DNA of 64,000 nt. Source: Thalassia testudinum (lineage: Eukaryota; Streptophyta; Magnoliopsida; Alismatales; Hydrocharitaceae). The translations under genes and the position numbers were made by a program. The first letter of the stretch is position 1, and the number at the start of each line of letters is the position of its first letter. This document shows positions 22,683 to 34,139 of the stretch, piece by piece. Location: the NCBI GenBank assembly GCA_037157565.1, contig JAZHRO010000036.1, positions 14,868,501 to 14,932,500 of the forward strand. The letters run 5' to 3'. The notes beneath the pieces are model-generated. The model saw nothing but the letters and a program-made list of their open reading frames with translations, was not told the origin of the DNA and did no database searches.

Positions 22683-24250
22683 TTACAAAATCATACGGGT
22701 TCGGCTCTTGGGGAGGGTTAGGAAAGATCGAAAGGGCTTGATTAGCCAGATATCTAGGATTGGATGAAGAAGCAGAAGAAGGACTTTGCTAAACCACCTA
22801 AGCATGTGAGTGTGAGTCTCTCTGATTCCCGTACCATTGGGCTCGATTGCCCTGATTTTGTATGTTATGAGGTTTGGGTACGAGTTGAGATGGCAGAGAT
22901 CCGAGTTGACGGGTATTAGCAATGAGCCCAAATTGCAAGTTGTCTAGTAAGGTTTTCATTTGTTTCATGAGCTGGAGCATGGGTCCTTGCATTTCCACCA
23001 TCTGACAGTTCAAATCAGCCTGCCCTGCGGGTTGACAGGCATTCCATGTTGGCTGATTGACCTAATTAGAGGGCAGCTGAGTATATACATGACCCTAACC
23101 CATTGGTCTTTGCGGTGCATAATTACTGGGTCGGATTTAGGTCGTTGCCCCAGGTTTTTCCAGGAGAAGTTAGGGTGGTTCCTTCAATCCGAGATGTAAG
23201 AATTTGGATATGAGTTGGACCTAACATTCTCCTGTATAGCATACACATCCTCATAGGGCGAGGATGGTGGGAAAGAAGGAGATGGATCAGAGAGAAACTG
23301 GGATCAAAGGCCCCAGTTTGGAACCCATGGGGTTCCGAGTAATGCTGGCTCACAGGTTGATCAATTTCTAATTGATTTATGAACTCCTGTCCCGTAGGAG
23401 CTCGTGAAGAATGGAATCTTGAACTCTGGGATTGAGTGGATCTAGAAGTATTTGCAGAGTTTCTAGCCATCCACTCTTCCATTCCTTTTGGAACCAAGTC
23501 CACTTTATCAAGTTTGTTGCAAATCAATTCCATATTGAATGATTGAGAGTCCAGGACCTCATTAGCATTCGATCTGGGTTGTTGGGACCAGTTGAAAGTG
23601 TCCATGGAGGCATGCATCTTTGTTGAGAAAATTTCCTCCACAAGAAGCGCCCACGTGATTACAGAGTTGCTTAGCAATCCATGATAGAAAATTTGCATGA
23701 GTTACTATTTCGGCACCTCGTAGTGTGGACACTTCTGCAACAGATCCTGGAATCTCTCTGACACACCATGAAGAAGTTCCCCTAACCACTGGACAAAAGT
23801 CGTAATCACCATCGCAATGCATTGGTACTCCCAATAAGGAAAATTTTCTTCTGGAAGGCCGATTTGAGATCATTCCAAGTAGCTATCGGCCTCCCAATTG
23901 TTCGATACCAATGTGCGGCTTATCCCTGAGAGTGTGGGGGAAAAGCCTCATGATCATCTACTCCTCGTTCACATTTCATGCTTTCGTGGTCTGGACCAAA
24001 GTGGTCAAGTCTTCCAAATGCTGAAACGTGTTTTCAGAGCTAAGCCCATGAAAATGTTTGATCAGACTTAAAACCTGGGGCTTGATTTCCACGTCACCAG
24101 CTAGAATCTGGACACCGGGATGTTTTCCATAATTTGAAGGATCATAGAAATCCTTCAAGGGCTGAGCACCCTGACCATTCATTCGTTGAAACCATTCTTG
24201 TATTTACTGCAATTGTTCCAGCTGCCTTTGCAGCATCTCATGCTAATTCT
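22683..24250 (-). pseudogene. Athila gag, disrupted
   Basis: Structural Gag protein of the element. In sense, GVQILAGDVEIKPQVLSLI followed by KHFHGLSSENTFQHLEDL (23976-24182) is the start of the retrotransposon gag domain (PF03732 type). FLIGSTNAL-like and SERFQDLL-like stretches follow with frame changes. QIFYHGLLSNSVITW and STKMHASMDTFNWSQQPRSN (23123-23698) correspond to the conserved IQTFYNGL and NNYQWP regions. The rest (22683-23013) is low-complexity Gln/Asn/Pro-rich sequence with no zinc knuckle visible. Several frameshifts are present. Confidence 0.83.
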
Positions 24251-25584
24251 AAGGTAGAAGAGGTGGTTAATCAGCCATGGGATCTACTTGACTAAAATCC
24301 AACCTATGCCTTCTGGAATAGTCTAATGGTCCTTCTAAGCGAGGATATTCAATGACCTCCTTCTAAGCATAAATCAGGAAGGGGTCGGAAGGACTGGAGA
24401 ATAGAACTATGTAGCACAACAATATAAGCCTATCCTTAAGTTGGGTATCCTAAGAACCTAGGCTCCAAGATATATTCAGACCACAACACGAATTTTGTGT
24501 TGTCCTTAATCCAGAAGCTGGTTAGTTGGGCAAACGAAGTAGGGGGAGCATGTCCCAAAGGTCGCTAACTATGCCAAACCCCTGCTTGCTTAAGTTGTTT
24601 GACAATCAGGCCCCCTAACATAGCACCTTGTAGAGAAAGCAGACGTCACAAATTCGCACCACAGTTTGAGAAATACCCTGAAATGGACTGATTGGTCCTA
24701 AGGAAATGTCTACTCAATTTTAGATTAGGCTTAGGATAGTAGTGCTTTTGGAATGTGATGGGCCCTTAATATGGGTTGTGCCCTTAATGATTGATTGAAA
24801 TGTGGAGCAAGTGCACAACCAAGGTTTTCAAGCAAGATTATTTGGATGAGTAGATTTTAGAGTTCAAATCTTGCTTAAGTAGCTTTTAGGGTTTGAATTA
24901 AGGTTGATTCAATCAAGTTCACGAGACACACCACGATTTGCAAACATGGGTGAAGATGTTTTCCTTTGAAATCAAAATAAGATGGAGTCCTTGGTACTGA
25001 CATAAAATGTTTACCCTAAGGAGCAAGCTACTTGATGAATTATTTTTAGATGAAGTGGTGCAGCCCAAACAACTCAAACAATTGGCCTTGATGCACCACT
25101 AAATTAGGCACACAAGGTGTTATCTAATCTGATTTCTACTCGATTATATGTTGATGAGTATACCAGTTCCAAAAATCGGTTTACCAGTTGAGTGAGAAAA
25201 ATCAGAAGAGGTCGTATACCTCAAGTTGTGGGTGTATGTGATGTGTATGATAAGAAAATCCCACAATTAGATCAAAATTTGTTTCATATTTTTTTATAAG
25301 CGGAGGGTGAGGTGAGTGGAGGTGACAACCAAACAACCAAACAAAGCCTAGGGCTTATGAGAGCACCTAGGTTAATTAGGGTTTGAATTAAAGTGACAAA
25401 ATGAAAGCTATGGAGGGGGAAAGAATGGGGGAGCACTTACAAGGGTCTTCAACCGCACTTTACTCCTGTCTATAGCCCTTAGATCTCCTTATCGTGACAC
25501 CTACAAGACAATATAAGAAATAAAAGAGAGGTTAGAGAGCAAATAAGTATGAGAAATGCGAAAAAATAATCGGGATCTGTTGCC
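24251..25584 (-). other. Athila 5' leader
   Basis: Non-coding sequence between the primer site and gag. No open frame or conserved motif was recognised. Confidence 0.6.
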
Positions 25585-25602
25585 TCCCCGGCAACGGTGC
25601 CA
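25585..25602 (-). other. tRNA-Asp primer binding site of the Athila-type element
   Basis: In sense TGGCACCGTTGCCGGGGA, three bases after the end of the 5' LTR. It is complementary to the 3' end of plant tRNA-Asp with one mismatch (A for G at position 5). Confidence 0.93.
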
Positions 25603-25605
25603 AAA

Positions 25606-27631
25606 TGATTAGTGAGAAAATCGTTGCGAAAAGTTTGAGTTTGGAAAACCCGAGTCATTGAAAGCTCGCAAGAAAATCTGCTACCAAATAATATTTATAA
25701 TTGAAACTTTGGTGAGTCCCGGGTCGAACACAGGGAGGCTACATCGATTATATCCGCAATTATATTTTTTTGTAATTTCTTTATAAAGGAAACATTCACA
25801 AGGGCTATAAACAACTAACTACTTGCAATATAAACAAGAGAGAGAGAGAACAACTTTTATATGTAAGATAATGTCAATTACAACTAATTTCTGCAACTAG
25901 AAAGCTAAAAATCTATACTAGAAAGTGATAAAAGGATGGGGGATGAGAGATTATCCTCCTCGACGAATGCTTCAAGGATGAGCCAGACAGACGACACCTG
26001 GAGGAAGGAGAGCGAAGACAGAGGATGGAGGGCAAATGTGGAAGAATCAGGGATGAGGCAAGGCATCGACATCGCAGGATCCGCTTCCGGAATAGGGGCG
26101 AGAGGACGGCTGGCGAGAGCTCCGCAAAGGGGTGACAAGTGGAAATTTTATTCTTTTAACTCTAGCGAAGCTTCTTGTAGGTTGGGAGCACTAGAGCGAG
26201 CTTGTGAATGTTGTTCTTAGCTCTTTGGGAGGTTGCGAGATGGAGGAAGGGATCAAGAAAATGGAGGGAATGTGGGCTCTTTTATAGGCTTTTGGAGGGG
26301 GTTAAAATGGTCAATTTAGATCATTGGGATCGTGTGTTCATGGCATGAGACAAGGGCCGTGCCTCATGCTCCCACGTCCGCACGTCTGAGGAGCGCGTGC
26401 TACAAGCGCCAATTGATTTTCTTGCATGCTTGTCATGGAGAAATGCCAGCCATTAGATCCTCAACAAGTAGCTGCGAATGGTGCTCTGATCGCGCTTCAA
26501 ATCTTGATCGGACGGCCGATGAGGGCTGTGGACGTCTTAACTCGCTGGGTCCTCACATGTGGGAGGGAAGTTATCACCGTTGGATGGCCATCACAAGGCT
26601 GAGCTTCACACACACAAAGATTGGTGACCAGTGAGCTTCTTAGCTAACTAGTCATCCATCGAGCTAGCTGGTTGCACGCTCGAGAGACGTGCACCCCTGG
26701 GTGACCGATGCGTTTCTCACTTAGCCAGTCACCCGGCTAGTGCACAACTAGCTGGACAAGTGGTCGTTGATCTTCGATCATGGGCCTTGATCACGTGCAA
26801 GAGCGCACCTCATATCTTTTCACCGCGCGTACATTTCGCATAGACTAGCGTGTCGAATCGCGTGCGCATGTCCGCATGCCACGTGTCGAATTCAACGCTA
26901 TTCAATGTGGATTGCGCTGCTTTAGCCGACTGGAGCTCACAGTTGTGCACATAAATCCCAAGGGCAGGAATTGAACCTGCTCCCATGGCTTGGGAGAACC
27001 TCCTCCGACCATTACGCCAAGGGAGCTAAAGTGTTGAGTTGAGGAATTCCCTGCAGCCGATGGTCACACGATCGTGGCCATTGGATTTTTATCCAATAGC
27101 TAAGATCGCACGTCCAAGGAGCCTTTGAAGAAGGGCAAGCAATGTTGAGTGGTCTGGATGGCACTACGTGGAACCAGATGGATCATTCATCTTTAAATGC
27201 TTGTAGGTGGTGCGATGGATGTCAGATTGGGTCTATTTTCACATCGTTGGGTTGCGATTGTCAGTCCGAACCCATCCATGAGGTTAGATTTGTCATCTGG
27301 AGTTTGGATTTTCACCACCTTGCCCATTGGTCTCTGATCTTCCTCGAACTGCATATGATGATACAAAGGTCTGATCGGGACGATCTCAGAGGCGTTGGAC
27401 TCTGATCGTCGCCCTGATCAGATCTGTATGGTTGGATCTTCAATTCGAGGCCTAAATAAATATTGCCATGTCCCCTTACCACAAAAGGATGCAAATTAAT
27501 ATACAATTTGTACAAAATAATCTAAATGCATGATGAAGCATGTTATGCAATATTTATAATGTATGATACTTCTATAACACTAAGAACATGCATAAATAGA
27601 TATTTTAGGCCAATTAAATGTGTGCACATCA
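25606..27631 (-). mobile_element. 5' LTR of the Athila-type element (copy B, 2026 bp)
   Basis: This is collinear with copy A. In sense it runs from TGATGTGCACACATT (27631) to CTCACTAATCA (25606). The TATA box is at 26279-26286, the tRNA-like block at 26957-27026, the palindrome at 27159-27176 and the R/U5 word TCGAACACAGGGAGG at 25725. The plus- and minus-strand frames inside are shadows. Confidence 0.92.
26957..27026 (-). other. tRNA-like block in LTR copy B
   Basis: On the minus strand GCTCCCTTGGCGTAATGG (A-box-like, 27009-27020) is followed by GGTTCAATTCC (B-box-like, 26967-26977). This is the best-preserved of the four copies. Confidence 0.68.
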
Positions 27632-28915
27632 AGCAGTTTACCTCAAACCCCTCCTCTTCGAGAGGAGTATTTTGTCTCGCAAGAGAGACAAGAATTCGCA
27701 AAGCGAATACCCAAACAAAGACAACTTACAATAGTCCTATAGAACCATAAAGTATAAATGTTAAAGCTTCTATAGGCAAAAGATACTTCCATTTGATGGA
27801 AGTGCATTGGCTAGCAATGCGGTATGCGTGAACCACGTAAGGCACAACGATTTCTCGTATACAAAGGTGGGAGAGCGGGTGCACAACTATGATGGCGCTC
27901 TCAAATGTGTAGGATAATCTTGGAGAGCAACAACACTTCTCTAAATGATTTCTCTCTTCTCTTAGACACAATATGTGTGAAAGTAGTATATCAAGGTGTG
28001 TTTAACAAAGGAAGGGTCCTCCTCTATTTATAGATGGCTTAGAAACTCTTAGGAAGTCTTTGGAAGGTCCATGTTGCTGTTGAAGACAAATCCAAGGCAG
28101 ATCAAGTCGGAATCTAGGTCATAATGATTCTAACAGGATTATCAAACATTTGGATTTAAGGTCAGACGTCTGGCTCTTCGTCTAATCGAAAGGTTAGTCA
28201 TCTAATACAGAAGGGTGTTGGATCATGACAGACGTCTAAGAAGTCATTTTAAGATGTCTGAGCAATTAATCAGACGTCTAATTCTAAGATGGATTTCTTC
28301 ATGTTTTGACCAAATCGAAATAGGGTTCTAGTGTTTTTTGGTCAGACGATAGATAGGACGTCTGGCATAATGTCTAATCATCTAGAAAGAGGATTCTTTG
28401 CGGGAATGGATTTTCTGAGAAGCTAACAGCTATAATCATCTGATAAAAAGTGATTTGGGTCAGATTTAGCCTAATGTCTATTTATCAAATGTCTGAAGTC
28501 CATATTGGATGTCTGATCGGGCTGTCTGATTACTATTTTGGTTCTCTAAGTGATTTCTAAGATTGTCTAAGTATCCTAGGTTAATGAGTGTTCCTAGGAC
28601 TCTAGGTATGATGCTTTGGGCTTTTTAACATTTATATAAGAAAATAAAAGAGTAAAGTACATAAAGACAAATACATTGAGATAAGAAAATTCTATCCTAT
28701 TCTTCTTCTTACTTCTTCAAGTTCCCGCTTCACACGAGGTTCCATCACCTCTTCTCCTCCGTCAAGCTCTCCAATCTGCCATGGATGCAAGCTTGAGCTC
28801 CTTCACACTTGATTCCATTTGCATTTAACCTGAAACTTGTATTCAAATACAAATGTCAAATAACAAGTGTTTTGTTATCATCAAAATTAGCGATCATGGT
28901 GCCCTTGCACCAACA
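27632..28915 (-). mobile_element. SIRE-like solo LTR, right segment
   Basis: In sense it begins TGTTGGTGCAAGGGCACC (28915), with TTTTGATGATAACAAAACAC shortly after, a feature of SIRE/Maximus-like LTRs. The TATA box CTATAAATAG lies at 28024-28033 (minus). U3 upstream of it holds repeated AGACGTCT words. The TAGGA duplication lies at 28916-28920. It continues leftwards at 10933-11216. Confidence 0.85.
28163..28364. promoter_or_regulatory. array of GACGTC (C-box) palindromes in U3
   Basis: CAGACGTCTG (28163), CAGACGTCTA (28229 and 28271) and GGACGTCTG (28356) all share GACGTC. Decayed forms such as AGATGTCTG lie between and after them up to about 28525. They sit about 130-330 bp upstream of the TATA box in the sense direction of the LTR. 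Confidence 0.75.
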
Positions 28916-28920
28916 TAGGA

Positions 28921-29487
28921 CTCATGGCTTTGGGAGATAAGGGCCATGAAGACCAAGAAGAGGTACCTGCTTGTACTCTTAAAGAATTTCAAGAAGCATT
29001 TGATTCTTTAATTGAAGAATGTAAAGTAGTCAAGTCAAATAATAAAGTTCTAAAGATTGAGATTAGAGATTTAAAGATGTCTAGAGATTTTCTACGAGAT
29101 AAAGTTGACTCTCTTGAAAAGAAAAATGGCATGATTGCTTTAGAAAACAAAAATTTGGAAATAACTAAGGATTATCTTGTTGAAAGAAATGGCTTCTTTG
29201 AAAAAGAGAATTGCTTATTACAAGAGGAGACTAAAATTTTCAAGAATAAAATAGAACTAGAAAAAGAGTTTGTCTATCTTAGGGAAAAATCAAACCAACT
29301 CCTTGATTTAGCTAAGTTCACTGAGGGAGAGGACAACCTAGATAAGCTAATTACACATCAAAAACCATCTTCTAGTAAATTTGGTCTGGGTTATTATGAA
29401 GCCAATCCCTCTACTAGCCAAAAGGAAAATGGGAAGGAAACCCTAAAGAAGGGAGCTACTCACAAATTTGGATGTAAACTCACTTAG
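28921..29487 (+). pseudogene. copia gag, C-terminal coiled-coil part
   Basis: This continues the gag interrupted at 10932. The uninterrupted frame of 187 codons starts MALGDKGHEDQEEV and is a long charged heptad-rich region (for example EFQEAFDSLIEECKVVKSNN, then repeated L/I-spaced Glu/Lys segments to about residue 150). It ends with KFGLGY, the DKSGLGY-like motif common after the knuckle in SIRE-type Gag. Coiled coils here are thought to help particle assembly. The frame ends at 29487. Although this piece is open, the gene as a whole is broken upstream. Confidence 0.8.
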
Positions 29488-30080
29488 ATCTCAAAGAAAA
29501 ATCTTGAAACTTGTGTTGTAGGAAATGATGAAGTAAACTTCAATAATTGGATATACACTATCAAAGATGGACAAGTTCAAGTCAAGAAAAAGGTAGGCCT
29601 AAAAAGACCCAAAACAAGCCAAAGACGAAAATCTCAAGGGATCTTTTGTAGGAGCCAAGACGACAATGAGGAGAAAGAGACAAGCACCTATTATTGGAAT
29701 TGGAGGCTACAGATGGGGGTATGGTCCCCTCTGGCAACAACTATATTATTGGCCTTGGTAAAATTGGTAACCCTCAATCTCCTATTTCTTATGTTTCTTT
29801 AATTAAAGTATTAAAACAAAACTTGTTAGCCAAATTTGTGATAAGGAATACAAAGTTGTTTTCACTTCTAAGTTTGCAATTTAGCATGCCATAACAAATG
29901 AAACCCTTCTAAGGGGAGATAGATATAAATATATTTTACATAGTTTAGTATAATAAAGATGCAACATATGATTGCTTGATTGCTGATGAGGAAATAGATA
30001 TTTAGCATAAGACATGGCAACGAATTCATATTCAACTAGATAATTCATGCTTAACTTATGGTGGTTTGAGAGCATTTAAG
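29488..30080 (+). pseudogene. copia protease / pre-integrase remnant
   Basis: Short pieces in changing frames match the end of the copia aspartic protease: GNNYIIGLGKIGNPQSPIS within 29694-29894, like the GKIIGIGKIGN strand. The GAG-pre-integrase region follows (ETLLRGDRYK, then CLIADEEIDI with a stop, HKTW). After about 30080 all similarity stops, so reverse transcriptase, integrase and the 3' LTR of this element are missing. Confidence 0.65.
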
Positions 30081-30812
30081 GCATAATTGCACTAGGTTAG
30101 TACATTATAAGTATTAATGCATCATAATATAAATAATGCATTTTTAGGTCATTTATTGTATTTTATAGCTTATCTTTATAATTGTGCATTCATGTACATT
30201 TGTTTGTTTTTGCAGGAACCAATACCAAACCTCAAATGGAGTTCAACTGGGCTCAACTATCCTAAACTGGACTCACCTAACCCCATCTAAACTAACCCCA
30301 AACCACTCTACATGCCCAACCTAAGCCATGTAAGCCCATGCCACCTTTAGTTGCACTCAAGAAATAAACCCTAAGTCTAACCAAGAGAAACTACGGCCAC
30401 TTATCTCTAATCTCCACCATCTATTCTTACCTAAAGGCCTCAAAAACTCAACTCAAATCCAACCCTAACAACCTTGTGGCTGACCCTTAATCCTTTCCAT
30501 TATGGACGGCCAACACACCCTCCATTCCACTTCCACTCAATCTCAACCCTACACCATATACCTAACTAACCCTAGCCTATCCAAAACCCCACGTCAATTA
30601 GCCTTCCATCATGGGTGTCCCTTCTTACCATTCAATCCTAGCCCTCCAATCTCCTTGATCCAAGGCTCTCCTCATTTACTAATCATATTAATTCCCTACT
30701 TCTATTGAAGCAACCCTTGGACGACCTTATGAAGACATCTCTCTTCTTTGGACTCCCCCCCTTTGGGTCATCTTCTCCTACATTAATTCTTCACCTTTCC
30801 ACACCACCCTCC
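30081..30812 (+). other. unclassified leader-like sequence (left of solo LTR)
   Basis: AT-rich sequence ending in TTTTTGCAG|GAACC at about 30216 is followed by pyrimidine-rich sequence with many CCTAACCC/CCAACCC words. The same layout recurs at 32.36-32.70 kb and 61.75-63.3 kb, so it is probably retrotransposon leader DNA. The 68-codon frame 30502-30708 has no recognisable content. Confidence 0.45.
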
Positions 30813-32241
30813 TGTAGGTGCATAAGCAATTAGGCATTACATTAACCTTTAATGATGGTTTTGATGATAACAAGCATATCAAGTGAATGAGATTAAAATT
30901 GGATCTTATACATAAATATTGTAAGATTAATTTTTAAGCTGAAGCTCTCTTGACGAAATACGAAGCCAAGAAGGAGAAGATCAAAGTTAGGTCTCTTTAT
31001 ATTTAGGAATTGAGTTATAATTTTATATTATTTAGAATGTAAGGAAAGCCCCAGATTAGATTAGCATCAAATTATGTTACTAGGGTACCACTTGCATAAG
31101 TCTGTAAAATTCAAAACACTCTAGCTAATTCAGTCAAAAATGTGATAAAGCATATCCTTAGGTGTTAGTGGATCATCCTAGAATCCCATAGGTTCAACAA
31201 AATTGATTTGGATAGTTAGAGGACTTTTATAGTCCATCTAACGTTAGGTAGAAGCTACCTAACGTTAAGTCTAAAGTGAGTTTGGAGCATCTAGCGGATA
31301 GCGAACTTTGCATTGAACTGAGTATCTAACGTTAGATAGTTGACCTAACGTTAGACAACATTTACCTAACGTTAGGTAGGCTATTTTGGGCCAAATTAAG
31401 AAACTCCAGAAGATAACGAACTTTGCACCTAACTGAGTTCCTAACGTTAGATAGTTCACCTAACATTAGATCACTTTTACCTAATGTTAGTTAAAGTACT
31501 TTCTGACCAAACTCATTAGCTAGCAGCAAAAAAAATTAGGAAACATTTTAGCCATTGCAGAGGGGCCTTATGCACTTCTAAAGTAGTCCAAACATCCCTC
31601 TATATATATGAGATGGTTTCCCACTCTTTGAAGGTTAGAGAACACATCATAACATACTCTAAATCTCATTCAAGCCCACATTCAGCTAAACTTACATTTG
31701 GTGTTCATTGGAGGTGATTTGAGCACTTGTTCTTGAAGGCCAACTTCCTTGGAGCTCAACCACCATAACTCCTTACTTTGTCACCTTCATACAATCACTA
31801 AGGGAGTTTATCTTTAGTCTCCTTGATAGCTATTTTATAAGACCTATTTCATATCGTTTTAGGGTTATTCATAGGAGCTAAATTCTGTTTTAATTTAGTT
31901 TTCTTCTATCATCTACTTGTAATCTGAGGACCCAGGTTGTGGGTTTCTCTCCTCTTAAGTGAGAGGGGTTTGCTCTTGATTGGAATATCAAGAGGGCTTA
32001 TAAAAGGCTTTGGCACCCCATAAGTACTAGTTAGTATTCCGAGTTTGACTTGAGGCAAAATCCTAAATTGAGAGATCTAGGTAGTGGTTTTTACCAGGGG
32101 TTTGGTTTCCACGATATACACTTGTGTTGTGGTTGATGATATATTTGTGAAATGATTGATTATCTTTTATATCTACATTAATTTCAATTAGCATTATTTT
32201 TACCGCCTTTAGCACTAATCACCCCCCCTCTAGTGCCTTCA
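30813..32241 (+). mobile_element. SIRE-like solo LTR, 1429 bp
   Basis: It starts TGTAGGTGCATAAGC, with TTTTGATGATAACAAGC soon after, and ends CACCCCCCCTCTAGTGCCTTCA in two overlapping words. A perfect CCTCC duplication lies at 30808-30812 and 32242-32246. The TATA box is TATATATA at 31601-31608 (plus). An array of CTAACGTTAG palindromes lies upstream in U3. No internal region is attached. Confidence 0.92.
31238..31490. promoter_or_regulatory. array of CTAACGTTAG palindromes in U3
   Basis: There are five exact CTAACGTTAG copies (31238, 31326, 31345, 31366, 31441) and three with one change (31259, 31460, 31481). Part of the array is a tandem duplication of about 117 bp, starting GAACTTTGCA at about 31304 and 31421. 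The centre AACGTT is the T-box form of the ACGT core. The array is about 110-360 bp upstream of the TATA box. Confidence 0.85.
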
Positions 32242-33174
32242 CCTCCCTCCTACCAAAACCCTAGTCCACACCAACTTCATCTTTGCCTTCATCTCCGCAG
32301 GATCCTTACTTCTTCTTCTACATCTACAAGGGTAAGAGGATTGGGTGGATGATAATTCCATATTTATTAACACAATTTATGCCTAACTAGTGTTATTTTG
32401 AAGGTAGTTTAGGTCATACTACATTTGTATCGGTTAGATTAGCCATTTAGTAGCATTCTGTAAATAGTGCATATTTTTTGATTTTATGCAATATTCCCAT
32501 TAGCTATATCTAGTACCTTGATCTCCTTATTTATATGTGTGCAGGAGCCAAATGTGAGACTAACTGGAGCTTCGCAAAGGGGAAATTTGGATCTGAGCTC
32601 ATTTATGATATGTGGCTGAGTCATTTTCTAAACCTATTTCCTAGCCCAATTAGTTCTAACCCTAGCCTATTTAGGAGCCTAATTTTTCCACACCTAGGAC
32701 CAAGTTAACTGATCTTTAACGATCGATTCGCATTAAAAATAGTATTTAATGTGTCATTATTGTAGTATAGATGTTACACATGCAAATCGATGTTGCGCCA
32801 ATTTTATTTATGTACAATTTTATTGGTTTGTTTCCAGGTTGTTCACTAGGAAACAGTTATTGATATACATCTCTCTAAGTCCAAAAATATTTTTTTATTC
32901 CAAAAATGTTAATTTTATTTACAAAATGAATGAATCAATCAAATAATGAATGAATTGGTTAATTATTTACAAAAAAATCCGTTAATATGCATCACAATAC
33001 CTGAAACATATGTACAATAAACAGGCAAAAAAAACTAGCTATTACTACAATATGTTAGTTATATACAACTAATACAAGGAATACCCAAGTATATGTACAA
33101 AAATATCTAATAATATCTACTATACTAAATCATATTAACATACTAATGTCTATAGTAACATATATTATATATAC
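32242..33174 (+). other. unclassified leader-like sequence (right of solo LTR)
   Basis: This continues the sequence split by the solo LTR (CTACCAAAACCCTAG), then a second AT-rich segment ending GTGTGCAG|GAGCC at about 32546, repeating the arrangement at 30.1-30.3 kb. From about 32710 it becomes AT-rich without recognisable content. Confidence 0.4.
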
Positions 33175-33385
33175 AGTAACATAAATAAACATTGTTGTAG
33201 CCTTAGTAAAATATATACATGACATAAGGCAAAAACATTATCTATATTGACATATATAGCTATGCACAGTGACATATATATACATTACTAAAACCTTAGT
33301 AACATATTTACATAACCTAAGGTAAAAATTGTTACTTACACTATTGTATATACATATATACAGTGACATATATATCTGTAACTAA
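33175..33385. repeat. 93-bp tandem repeat, about 2.3 units
   Basis: Units start AGTAACATA at 33175, AGTGACATA at 33268 and AGTGACATA at 33362, with spacing of 93 and 94 bp. Each of the first two contains CCTTAGTAA and CATAAGG/CCTAAGG words at equal places. Confidence 0.65.
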
Positions 33386-33460
33386 AGCTCTACTTATTTA
33401 TATACATAAGAGCTCAAACAAGTACTTACTCTACTTATACATATACATATATCTATACAA

Positions 33461-33461
<1 letters not shown>

Positions 33462-33509
<48 letters not shown>

Positions 33510-33525
33510 GCACACACACACACTA
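33462..33525. repeat. microsatellite (TA)n then (CA)n
   Basis: A TA run from about 33464 to 33506 is followed by CACGCACACACACACAC. Confidence 0.95.
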
Positions 33526-34139
33526 TATACATATCTTATTTACTTAATTTATATGCATATAATTATACTGTATTATTCATATACATATGTACATGCACAC
33601 GCACAGGCGTAAGCATAACTCAACACTGTCTAACACTTAGCCATTTCACAACTAACTCCTCTTCCTCTTTTTCTCTCAACACTTAGCCATTTTAGGTGCC
33701 CTCTCTCTCAACACACACAATTGGTTCAGTTCACTGTTCCTTAACCAAAAAATTTGATTTTTTTTAATTGGCGAATCAGCCATTTGTAGGATACACAACA
33801 CCCATATGAGTGGGACCAGACCACTATTAAACCCAGCTCTAGTTTATTGATTATGCATTAATGTTTGATTGTAGGACCATTATTGGACCCACACAAGCCC
33901 AGCTATAATGCGTGGCCCCTGGCCCAAGCACTGTTCCAATATTTACTCAAATGCTAATATATATGCTCAAGAGTATCAGAGAGGTAATGGTAATGGGTTC
34001 GCCCTGCGCTATGAGAACTAAAGAGTCGGCGTCAATGATTCAATTTATACCATTGTGTGCGGTCTAGAGCCACCGATGTGGCGCTAAAGGAGCGCTGAAA
34101 TTGGCGTTGCGTTGTGCACGTAATTGTGCGAGATTCGAG

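Larger units (their letters stand above)
11217..27631 (-). mobile_element. Athila-type Ty3/gypsy element, full-length but inactive
   Basis: On the minus strand the order is 5' LTR (25606-27631), tRNA-Asp primer site (25585-25602), leader, gag, protease, reverse transcriptase, RNase H, integrase, long 3' non-coding region, polypurine tract, 3' LTR (11217-13182). The span is 16.4 kb, or about 12.3 kb without the nested 4.1 kb family-2 LTR. Flanks GGTAG (11212-11216) and AGCAG (27632-27636) fit a 5-bp duplication with two transitions. The LTRs differ by roughly 9% over the 150 bases I compared. Frameshifts and a lost integrase aspartate make it inactive. Confidence 0.9.

Noticed and set aside
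26957..27026. Functional tRNA gene
   Set aside because: A and B boxes are present but acceptor-stem pairing is poor and no convincing anticodon arm was found. It is part of the LTR and occurs in other copies.
31238..31490. CRISPR-like repeat array
   Set aside because: The repeats are short palindromes with irregular spacing inside a plant LTR. CRISPR is not expected in a nuclear genome.
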